Shown: positions 7,288 to 13,513 of the stretch, in pieces | Layout of the letters: each line of letters starts with the position of its first letter | Position numbering within the stretch: the first letter of the stretch is position 1 | DNA from: an uncultured Azohydromonas sp. | GTDB taxonomy: Bacteria; Pseudomonadota; Gammaproteobacteria; Burkholderiales; Burkholderiaceae_C | Direction: 5' to 3' | Length of the DNA stretch: 18,372 nucleotides | Assembly: GCF_937926365.1 (NCBI RefSeq) | Contig: NZ_CALAOH010000136.1 | Span: 1-18,372 of the forward strand | Made by a program: the position numbers and the translations under genes | The notes under the pieces: model-generated | Databases searched by the model: none | What the model was told of the DNA's origin: nothing | The model's input: the letters and a program-made list of their open reading frames with translations, nothing else

Positions 7288-7773
7288 TCAGTTCGCGTTG
7301 CGGAAGTCGTCGTGGCAGCCCTTGCAGCTGCGCTGCACCGCCGCGGCCTGGGCCTTGACGGCGGCAACGTCGCCGCTCAGCGCCACCCGGGCCAGCTCGT
7401 TGGCCTCCTTGTTGAAGGCGGCGGCGGCCTCGCCGGCCTTCTTGCCGTCGGTGAACAGCGCGGGCTTGACCGTGGTGTCGTGCCAGCCCTTGCCGGTCTC
7501 GGTGCCCGGCGCGTAGAGCGAGCCCATCCCGGAGTTGGCGATGGCGGCGATGGTGTTGGCCGCCCTGATCACCTCCTCCTTGTTGTAGGTGCCTTCGACG
7601 TTGGCGCGGATGCGCGCGGTGTTCCAGCCCAGCACCTGGTAGGCGGACTGGCGCCACTTGATGAGCTGCTCGGGCTTGGGCTGCTGCGCCTGCTGCGCGC
7701 CGGCGCCCAGGCTGGCGGCCAGCAGGCCCAGCGCGAGCACGGGCGCCAGCAGGGTCTTGGGATGAGGTTTCAT
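7288..7773 (-). CDS. Cytochrome c' -type (class II) monohaem cytochrome c
   Basis: 161 residues. A signal peptide (about 1-26, ending GAGA/QQ) precedes a four-helix-bundle-type sequence beginning IKWRQSAYQVLGWNTARIRANV. The middle part, TIAAIANSGMGSLYAPGTETG (74-94), is typical of betaproteobacterial class II cytochromes. The haem site CKGCH (150-154) is near the C-terminus, followed by DDFRNAN, as in cytochrome c'/c556. Leucine rather than methionine stands in the VLGW segment, where the distal ligand of c556 would be. That suggests, but does not prove, a five-coordinate haem able to bind NO or CO. A purine-rich AGGGA precedes the ATG. It is the last gene of the four-gene cytochrome/peroxiredoxin group, 40 bases after the peroxiredoxin. 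Confidence 0.9.
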   Translation of the reverse strand: MKPHPKTLLAPVLALGLLAASLGAGAQQAQQPKPEQLIKWRQSAYQVLGWNTARIRANVEGTYNKEEVIRAANTIAAIANSGMGSLYAPGTETGKGWHDTTVKPALFTDGKKAGEAAAAFNKEANELARVALSGDVAAVKAQAAAVQRSCKGCHDDFRNAN

Positions 7774-7813
7774 GGGCTTCCCTGAGTCGGTGGTTGAGGA
7801 GAAAACGGGTTGT

Positions 7814-8413
7814 TCAGCGCGCGGGCGCGATCCGGCGCACGGCCTGCAGCGCCTGCAGCACGTTGGCGTCGGGGGCGATGCCGCCGATCACGGCGGCCAC
7901 GCGGCCGTCCGTGCGCAGCACGAAGGTGGTGCGGTCGGCGCGCCCGTGGTCGATGTCGCGGCCCCGCGTGTCCCTGCGCCCGGACGGCGTGGCGCTGACG
8001 CCCACGTCGAAGCCGCGCGCGATGCGGCCATCGGCATCCGAGGCCACGGGCAGCTTGCCGGCGCAGTACTGCGGATCGGCGGAGAACTCGTTGAGCCGCT
8101 CGATGCCGTCCAGCGACACGCCCACCACCGAGGCGCCGGCGGCCTCGAACTCGGGCATGCGCTCGGCGAAGGTGCGGGCCTGCAGGTTGCAGCCGCCGGT
8201 GTAGGCCGCGGGGTAGAAGTACACGACCACCGGCCCGCGGGCCAGCGCGTCCTGGAGCTTGTAGTCGAAGGCCTGGCCGGCCAGCGAGGCGCGGGCCTGG
8301 AACGCCGGGGCGCTGTCGCCCTCGCGCAGCGCGGCGCGGGCGGAGGTGGCAAGGAGCGCCCCGGCGGCGGCGAACGCCACCGTGGCCAGGGCCTGCTGCA
8401 GGAAGGGATACAT
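7814..8413 (-). CDS. Exported AhpC/TSA-family (BCP-like) peroxiredoxin
   Basis: 199 residues. A Sec-type signal peptide (about 1-27, ending SARA/AL) precedes a thioredoxin-fold peroxiredoxin: EGDSAPAF, VVVYFYPAAYTGGCNLQAR with the peroxidatic Cys75, VVGVSLD (96-102), and RTTFVLRTDG (161-170). Thr72 and Arg162 fit the usual catalytic triad. Cys117 (QYCAGKLP) is a possible resolving cysteine. Most BCP-type enzymes are cytoplasmic, so export is notable. Electrons may come from a periplasmic thiol protein such as CcmG or from the flanking cytochromes, but this is inference. GGAG lies nine bases before the ATG. The gene sits 43 bases after one cytochrome gene and 40 bases before another. Confidence 0.88.
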   Translation of the reverse strand: MYPFLQQALATVAFAAAGALLATSARAALREGDSAPAFQARASLAGQAFDYKLQDALARGPVVVYFYPAAYTGGCNLQARTFAERMPEFEAAGASVVGVSLDGIERLNEFSADPQYCAGKLPVASDADGRIARGFDVGVSATPSGRRDTRGRDIDHGRADRTTFVLRTDGRVAAVIGGIAPDANVLQALQAVRRIAPAR

Positions 8414-8434
8414 GGTCTCGGGCTCCGGAGCGCC

Positions 8435-8450
8435 GGCGCGTCAGCGCGCC
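8435..8450 (-). other. Intercistronic hairpin before the peroxiredoxin gene
   Basis: Perfect stem GGCGCG/CGCGCC with loop CTGA on the minus strand, between the stop of the upstream cytochrome (8457) and the peroxiredoxin start (8413). There is no T-run, so it is more likely an mRNA stability or processing element than a terminator. Confidence 0.4.
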
Positions 8451-8456
8451 AGGCGG

Positions 8457-8858
8457 CTACTTGAAAGGCTTGTAGGGGTCGTGGCAGTCGTTGCAGGCCA
8501 GCGCGATCTCGCGCGCGGCGCGCGCCGCGGCGTCGAAGTCGCCGCGCTCCAGCGCGCCGGGGATCAGCGCCGCGAGCAGCCGGCCGTCCTGCGAGATCTG
8601 CTCGCCGTCGCGGGCGGCGTAGTCCTCGACGAAGTAGCGTTCCATCAGGCCGTACAGGCGTTCGAGCTCGCGCGCGTCGGCCGTGGCGGCCTCCACGCTC
8701 CGGGCCGCGATGTGGCGCTGCACGCTGACGCTGCGCTGGTCGATGGCGCGCATCCACACGTCGAACTGGAACAGGCTGGCCGAACGCGCGGGCAGCGCCA
8801 GCAGCAGCCCCAGCAGGGCCGCGCCGGCCAGGCCGCGGCAAAGGGAACGGGCGGCCAT
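8457..8858 (-). CDS. Small periplasmic monohaem cytochrome c (class II-like)
   Basis: 133 residues. A signal peptide (about 1-27, ending PARSA/SL) is followed by a helical domain and one haem site, CNDCH (122-126), then DPYKPFK at the very end. The C-terminal haem motif followed by an aromatic and a basic residue is the class II (c'/c556) arrangement. The helices are rich in alanine, arginine and glutamate (AARSVEAATADARELERLYG). It shares the EAGDFDAA/ERGDFDAA-like segment before the haem site with the neighbouring 125-residue cytochrome, so the two are probably paralogues. The ATG lies five bases after the preceding stop, which implies translational coupling. The redox partner is unknown. 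Confidence 0.85.
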   Translation of the reverse strand: MAARSLCRGLAGAALLGLLLALPARSASLFQFDVWMRAIDQRSVSVQRHIAARSVEAATADARELERLYGLMERYFVEDYAARDGEQISQDGRLLAALIPGALERGDFDAAARAAREIALACNDCHDPYKPFK

Positions 8859-8863
8859 GGCCT

Positions 8864-9241
8864 TCAGTTTTCCTTGTACACGTCGTGGCAGGTCTTGCAG
8901 CTGCGCGTGAGCAGCCCGACCGCGTCGCCGGCGGCGTCGAAGTCGCCCGCCTCCACGGCCGCGCGCACCTTGGCGGCCAGCTCGACCGTCTTGCGCGAGA
9001 AGCCCACGCCGTCGGCGGCGTCAGGCTTGGCGGCATAGACGCCCTCGACCTTCTGGAAGTAGGCCTGCAGCTCGGCGGCTTCCGCCGCCGCCTTGGGCTG
9101 CTTGAGCGCGACGTTGGAGTCCAGGCTCTTGAGCGTGTCCTCGATGTCGCGCATGTCGTCGTCGCGAATCTCGAACTGTGCGGACGCGACACCGCCCAGC
9201 AGGGCCAGGTGCAGCGCGATGAATACAAGGGTCTTGCGCAT
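8864..9241 (-). CDS. Small periplasmic monohaem cytochrome c (class II-like)
   Basis: 125 residues. A clear signal peptide (MRKTLVFIALHLALLGGVASA, cleaved before QFEI) leads to a short helical domain with DDDMRDIEDTLKSLDSNV (27-44) and one haem site, CKTCH (115-119), followed by DVYKEN at the C-terminus. The CKxCHxxYK ending is characteristic of class II cytochromes c. Met30 could be a distal ligand, as in c556, but the helix register cannot be fixed by eye. It is the first of four close genes and lies 102 bases after the DUF1501 gene. No strong Shine-Dalgarno sequence is visible. Confidence 0.85.
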   Translation of the reverse strand: MRKTLVFIALHLALLGGVASAQFEIRDDDMRDIEDTLKSLDSNVALKQPKAAAEAAELQAYFQKVEGVYAAKPDAADGVGFSRKTVELAAKVRAAVEAGDFDAAGDAVGLLTRSCKTCHDVYKEN

Positions 9242-9316
9242 GGAATCGATGACTTGGCACGGACCGGTGGCCGCGGCGGCGCAGACGCCACGGCTGCCGG
9301 CAGCGTGGGTGAACGG

Positions 9317-9337
9317 GCCCGGCCGCGAAGGCCGGGC
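9317..9337 (-). terminator. GC-rich hairpin downstream of the DUF1501 gene
   Basis: Perfect 8-base stem GCCCGGCC/GGCCGGGC with a five-base loop (9325-9329), starting seven bases past the DUF1501 stop on the minus strand. There is no T-run on the transcript side, so termination would be weak. It may instead be an intercistronic processing or stability hairpin within a longer operon. Confidence 0.45.
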
Positions 9338-9343
9338 GGGGCT

Positions 9344-10753
9344 TCAGGCCAGGATGTCCTTGACCACCTCGCCGAAGACGGTGGTGGCCTTCTCGGCGCG
9401 GCCCTGGTGGGTGAAGATGAGCTTCTTGTGGTCCAGGCCGAGCTGGTGCAGCACCGTGGCCTGCAGGTCGTAGGTGTCCACGATGCCGCTGACCGCGCGC
9501 AGCCCAATCTCGTCGGTGGCGCCGTAGCTGCCGGGCTTGACGCCGCCGCCGGCGATCCACTGCGTGTAGCCCCAGGGGTTGTGGTCGCGCCCGTCGCCGG
9601 TCTGGCCGTAGGGGGTGCGGCCGAACTCCGAGGCCCACACCACCAGCGTGCTGTCGAGCAGCCCGTGCGAGGCCAGGTCGGCCAGCAGCCCGGCCACCGG
9701 CTTGTCCACCTGCTTGCACATCACGCTGTGGTTCTTCTCGATGCCGTTGTGCGCATCCCAGCTGTCCACGCTGTTGTCCGGCGCGCCGGAGATGACGTGC
9801 ACGAAGCGCACGCCGCGCTGCACCAGGCGGCGCGCGCGCAGCAGCGCGGTGCCGTACTCCTCGGTTTCCTTGGCATCGATGCCGTAGAGCGCCTTGGTGG
9901 CGGCGCTTTCCTTGCCGAGGTCCACGGCCTCGGGCGCCGAGCTCTGCATGCGGTAGGCCAGGTCGTAGGACTTGGCGCGCGCCTGCAGCTCGGTGTCGCC
10001 GGGGTAGCGCCCGGCCTGGCGCTCGTTGAGCGACTTGAGCAGGTCCAGCGTGGCGCGCTGCTCCTCGGCGCTCACGCCGTCGGGGCGCGCCAGGTGCAGG
10101 ATGGGCAGGTCGCCCTGGCGGAAGGCCGTGCCCTGGTAGGCCGCGGGCAGGAAGCCCGAGCTCCAGATCACCGCGCCGCGGCCGCCGCCGGCCGAGCCCT
10201 TGCCCGTGGGCAGCACCACGAAGGCCGGCAGGTCCGGGTTGGCCGAGCCCAGGCCGTACTGCACCCACGAGCCCAGCGCCGGGCGCCCCGGCACCAGCCC
10301 GCTGGTGTGCAGCTTGAGCGAGGCGATCACGTGCGTGCTGCCCTCGGTCTTGCTGCCCTTGAGGAAGGCGATCTTGTCGGCCTGCGTGGCGATGTGGGGC
10401 AGCCAGTCCGAGACCCAGGCGCCGCTCTCGCCGTGCTGCTTCCAGGTGCGCTTGGTGGCGTAGAGGTTGCCCACGCCACCATCGGTGGCGGTCTTGAGGT
10501 TCTTGCCGAAGGAGTCCGGCAGCGGCGTGCCGTTGAGGCGCACCAGCTCGGGCTTGTAGTCGAAGAGGTCCAGCGAGCTGGGCGCGCCGGCCATGTGCAG
10601 CCAGATCACGGCCTTGGCGCGGGGCGTGAAGTGCGGCGGGCGCGGGGCGATGGGGTCCAGCGCGTCGGCGGCGAAGGCACCGCCGGGCAGGATGAGGCCG
10701 CCCAGGCCGGCGCCTGCCAGGCCCAGGAAGTCGCGGCGAGAGAAGTTGCTCAT
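9344..10753 (-). CDS. DUF1501 family protein, Tat-exported (alkaline-phosphatase-like fold)
   Basis: 469 residues. The Tat signal SRRDFLGLAGAGLGG (5-19) precedes the cleavage region GGAFA/AD. Family landmarks are PRPPHFTPRAKAVIWLHMAGAPSSLDLFDYKPEL (about 37-70), WDAHNG (332-337), SEFGRTP (375-381), GRDHNPWGY (388-396), AGGGVKPG (401-408) and GATDEIG. DUF1501 proteins belong to the alkaline phosphatase/sulfatase superfamily and are abundant in Planctomycetes and Verrucomicrobia; their reaction is largely unproven. Asp333, His335, Asp390 and His391 are plausible metal ligands (inference). Tat export suggests folding, or cofactor loading, in the cytoplasm. AAGGA about ten bases upstream supports the start at 10753. 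It follows the DUF1549/DUF1553 gene by 107 bases, the usual pairing of these families. Confidence 0.93.
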   Translation of the reverse strand: MSNFSRRDFLGLAGAGLGGLILPGGAFAADALDPIAPRPPHFTPRAKAVIWLHMAGAPSSLDLFDYKPELVRLNGTPLPDSFGKNLKTATDGGVGNLYATKRTWKQHGESGAWVSDWLPHIATQADKIAFLKGSKTEGSTHVIASLKLHTSGLVPGRPALGSWVQYGLGSANPDLPAFVVLPTGKGSAGGGRGAVIWSSGFLPAAYQGTAFRQGDLPILHLARPDGVSAEEQRATLDLLKSLNERQAGRYPGDTELQARAKSYDLAYRMQSSAPEAVDLGKESAATKALYGIDAKETEEYGTALLRARRLVQRGVRFVHVISGAPDNSVDSWDAHNGIEKNHSVMCKQVDKPVAGLLADLASHGLLDSTLVVWASEFGRTPYGQTGDGRDHNPWGYTQWIAGGGVKPGSYGATDEIGLRAVSGIVDTYDLQATVLHQLGLDHKKLIFTHQGRAEKATTVFGEVVKDILA

Positions 10754-10809
10754 GGTGCGTCGTCCTTGTTCTTGAGGATTCAAAGGTCGTTTCGTAAGTA
10801 CCGAAAACC

Positions 10810-10851
10810 ACCGTTCGGGCTGAGCCCTCCGACGGGCCCGGGGCGAACGGT
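10810..10851. repeat. REP-like palindrome between the DUF1549/DUF1553 and DUF1501 genes
   Basis: Perfect 8-base arms ACCGTTCG (10810-10817) and CGAACGGT (10844-10851) flank a GC-rich core with GGGCTGAG. The arms match the outer ends of the repeat block at 7127-7254, so this is another member of the same dispersed palindrome family. Confidence 0.7.
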
Positions 10852-10860
10852 GAGTGCGGG

Positions 10861-13317
10861 TCAGAAGCGGTAGAGGAACTCGTTGGAGTTGGCCACGGCG
10901 TGCACCAGGTCCACGAAGGCCGCGGCGCGGGCGGGGTCCTGCTTGCCCTCGCCCTTGCGCGCGGCGCTGGGCGCGTCGTCCTCGTCGTCGTCGCCCGCGC
11001 CGCGGGCCTTGGCCGCCTTCTCCTGCTGCTTGTCCAGGTACTGCACGAAGGAGGCCTTCTCGAAGCGATCGGGCGCGCGGCCGTACACGGTCTTGTAGAA
11101 CTTGTCGATCTGGCCGGCGACCTCGGGCTTCACGCCCCAGCCCTCGGGCACGTTGAGCTTCTTGCCGCCGCTGGCCTGCTTGCGCAGCAGCGCCTCCTGC
11201 TTGTCCAGGAAGGCCAGCAGCGCACGCTTCTCCTCCAGCGAAGGCAGCCGCGAGTACAGGATCTGGAACAGCCGATCCAGCTGTGCCGCCTCGCTGGCGG
11301 GCGCCTCCTTCTGCAGCCGCCCGGCCAGGGCCTTGGACCACTCGAACACCAGCTCGCTGTTGACCAGCGCCAGCGCCTGCGGCGCGGTGGTGGTCACGTC
11401 ACGCTTGTTGTGCACGTTCTGCGGGTTGGCCCAGTCGAAGGTGTCCAGCAGCGGGTACGGGTTGTTGCGCCGCACGAAGATGTAGGCGCTGCGGCGGTAG
11501 TGGTCGTGCGGGTTCTCCGAGGTCACCCAGGCGCTGCGCTGGCCGCCGATGTCGAAGTTGGGCGGCAGCGGCGGCATCACCGCCGGGCCGCCGAGCTTCT
11601 CCTCCAGCAACCCCGCGGCGGCCAGCAGCGAGTCGCGGATCTGCTCGGCCTCCAGGCGCTGGCGCGGGAAGGCCCACAGCAGCTTGTTGTCCGGGTCAGC
11701 CGCGGTATCGGCGCGCGGCGTGGAAGCCTGGCGGTACACGCTGGAAAGCATGATCTGGCGGTGCAGCTTCTTCACGCTCCAGCCGTTGCGCGCGAAATCG
11801 TCGGCCAGGTAGTCCAGCAGCTCCGGATGCGTGGGCCTGGTGCCGGCCTTGCCGAAGTCGCTCACCGTCTCGACGATGCCGCGGCCGAAGAACTGGGCCC
11901 ACTGGCGGTTGACGAACACGCGCGCCGTGAGCGGGTTGTCCGCGCTGGTGAGCCAGTTGGCCAGCGCGGTGCGCCGCCCCGACGACGTGGCCGTGGGCTG
12001 GATGCTGGGCTTCTGCTCCGTGAACAGCGCCGGGAAGCCGGGCTGCACCTCGTCCAGCGGCCGGTCGTAGATGCCCTTGAACAGCACGCGCGTGGGCGGC
12101 GCATCGGCGTGGCCCAGCTCCGTCATGGTGGAGATGTTGCCGGGGTCCCTGGGCTTGAGATGGTCGAACTTCCGCAGCTCCTCCGCCAGCGCCTGGTACT
12201 TGGCGTAGTTCTCCTTGTCGCGCGTGCGCAGCTGGTTGACGGCGTTGCGCGTGCGCCCCTGCATGGTCCAGAGGTTGCGGTGGTAGATCCAGCGGTCGTA
12301 GGCATTGCGCTCGCTGGCGGGCTTCATGATCGACTCGCGCGTGGCCGGCACGAAGCCGGAGAGCCGGTCGGACTCCAGCTTGTCGATGACGGGCTTGAGG
12401 ATGGCCTCCTGCTGGTCGCGGATGTCCTTGGTCGCCGCCTCCCACTTGGCCTTCTTGAGCTCGTACTCCGCGCGCTCCTTGCCCGAGAGCGCCAGCACGT
12501 CGTCGCGCCAGCTCGCGTTGACGAAGAAGGCCTGGAATTGGTAGTACTCCTTCTGCGAGAGCTTGTCGTACTTGTGGTCGTGGCACTGCGCGCAGTTGAA
12601 CGTGGTGCCCAGGAACACCGAGCCGACGGTGTCGGTGAGGTCGTTGGCCACCTCCTGCTTCTTGAGGTTGAGGTCGCGCGCGTTGATCTCGTCCGGGAAG
12701 CTGCGCAGGAAACCGGTGGCGACCAGCGCCTCATTGTTGTCGGGCCACAGCTCGTCGCCGGCGAGCTGCTCCTTGACGAAGCGGTCGAAGGGCTTGTCGT
12801 CGTTGAAGGCCTTGATCACGTAGTCGCGGTAGCGCCACATGTTGGGCCGGTTGCCGTCGGTGTTGTAGCCGTCGCTGTCGGCGTAGCGCGCCAGGTCCAG
12901 CCAGCGCCGGCCCTGGCGCTCGCCGTAGCGCGGCGAGGCCAGCAGCCGGTCCACCAGCTTTTCATGCGCGTTGGGCGACTTGTCCGCCACGAAGGCCTTC
13001 ACCTCCTCGGGCGTGGGCAGCAGGCCCCAGGCGTCGAGCGTGGCGCGGCGGATGAAGGCCGCGCGCTCGGCCTCGGCCGAGGGCTTGAGCGACTTGGCCT
13101 CCAGCCTGGCGAGCACGAAGGCGTCGATGGGCGTGCGCACCCAGCGCGCGTCCTGCACCTGGGGTACCGCGGGGCGCTTGAGGCTCTGGTAGGGCCAGGG
13201 CTTCGCGGCGGCGGCCTTGGGCGCATCCTTGGCCGGCGGCTGGTCGGCGGCGGCAGCCGCCAGCGACGCGATCGAAAGGAGAACGGCGAGGTGAATGTGC
13301 CTGTTGATGCTTTTCAT
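10861..13317 (-). CDS. DUF1549/DUF1553 family protein with one CXXCH haem-binding motif (planctomycete cytochrome-like)
   Basis: 818 residues. A Sec signal peptide (about 1-24) precedes a DUF1549 domain (about 60-270) with the block ending PRYGERQGRRWLDLARYADS and a NCAQCHDHKYDKLSQKEYYQ segment whose CAQCH (242-246) is a standard c-type haem site. A charged helical linker follows (about 280-390). The DUF1553 domain (about 447-660) begins RRTALANWLTSADNPLTARV and includes FVRRNNPYPLLDTFDW (614-629) and TTTAPQALALVNSELV (642-657). The C-terminal region carries an acidic DDDEDD insertion near 776-781 and the family end DLVHAVANSNEFLYRF. The N-terminal PSCyt1 cytochrome domain present in many planctomycete homologues is absent. 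AGGAG seven bases before the ATG is a strong ribosome site. Function is unproven; a periplasmic redox role is inferred from the haem motif. Confidence 0.93.
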   Translation of the reverse strand: MKSINRHIHLAVLLSIASLAAAAADQPPAKDAPKAAAAKPWPYQSLKRPAVPQVQDARWVRTPIDAFVLARLEAKSLKPSAEAERAAFIRRATLDAWGLLPTPEEVKAFVADKSPNAHEKLVDRLLASPRYGERQGRRWLDLARYADSDGYNTDGNRPNMWRYRDYVIKAFNDDKPFDRFVKEQLAGDELWPDNNEALVATGFLRSFPDEINARDLNLKKQEVANDLTDTVGSVFLGTTFNCAQCHDHKYDKLSQKEYYQFQAFFVNASWRDDVLALSGKERAEYELKKAKWEAATKDIRDQQEAILKPVIDKLESDRLSGFVPATRESIMKPASERNAYDRWIYHRNLWTMQGRTRNAVNQLRTRDKENYAKYQALAEELRKFDHLKPRDPGNISTMTELGHADAPPTRVLFKGIYDRPLDEVQPGFPALFTEQKPSIQPTATSSGRRTALANWLTSADNPLTARVFVNRQWAQFFGRGIVETVSDFGKAGTRPTHPELLDYLADDFARNGWSVKKLHRQIMLSSVYRQASTPRADTAADPDNKLLWAFPRQRLEAEQIRDSLLAAAGLLEEKLGGPAVMPPLPPNFDIGGQRSAWVTSENPHDHYRRSAYIFVRRNNPYPLLDTFDWANPQNVHNKRDVTTTAPQALALVNSELVFEWSKALAGRLQKEAPASEAAQLDRLFQILYSRLPSLEEKRALLAFLDKQEALLRKQASGGKKLNVPEGWGVKPEVAGQIDKFYKTVYGRAPDRFEKASFVQYLDKQQEKAAKARGAGDDDEDDAPSAARKGEGKQDPARAAAFVDLVHAVANSNEFLYRF

Positions 13318-13455
13318 GGTCTTGCTCCTGATGCAGCAGCGAGGACGGGAGAGCCTCGTTTACTTGTGCAACTACCGCGCCAGGCCGGCCGCGTCTTGCG
13401 GCCGCCCGGCCTGTCCGGGCGTGCGCGTGCGCGGCGCCCGGGCGTGGGGTCGGCA

Positions 13456-13492
13456 CTGTTGCCGGCGCAGCAGCGCGGCAACAGGCCTGTTG
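13456..13492. promoter_or_regulatory. Candidate operator cluster of CTGTTG/CAACAG half-sites upstream of the DUF1549/DUF1553 gene
   Basis: CTGTTGC (13456-13462) and GCAACAG (13478-13484) face each other with centres 22 bases apart. The second is continuous with a perfect 14-base palindrome, CAACAGGCCTGTTG (13479-13492). The same seven-base inverted pair, with centres 11 bases apart, lies upstream of the TonB receptor gene (16408-16425). The 9-base arms could also form an RNA hairpin behind the receptor gene, so this may be partly terminator structure. Confidence 0.35.
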
Positions 13493-13495
13493 GCG

Positions 13496-13513
13496 GCGGC
13501 GCAGCCGCGCCGC
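13496..13513 (-). terminator. Hairpin directly after the TonB receptor stop codon
   Basis: Perfect 7-base stem GCGGCGC/GCGCCGC with a four-base loop, abutting the stop at 13514. There is no T-run. It may stabilise the receptor mRNA end or weakly terminate, leaving DUF1549/DUF1553 expression to read-through or its own promoter. Confidence 0.4.

Noticed and set aside
8885..10873. 662-codon plus-strand frame opposite the DUF1501 and cytochrome genes
   Set aside because: Antisense shadow; the minus-strand proteins have signal peptides, haem motifs and ribosome sites.
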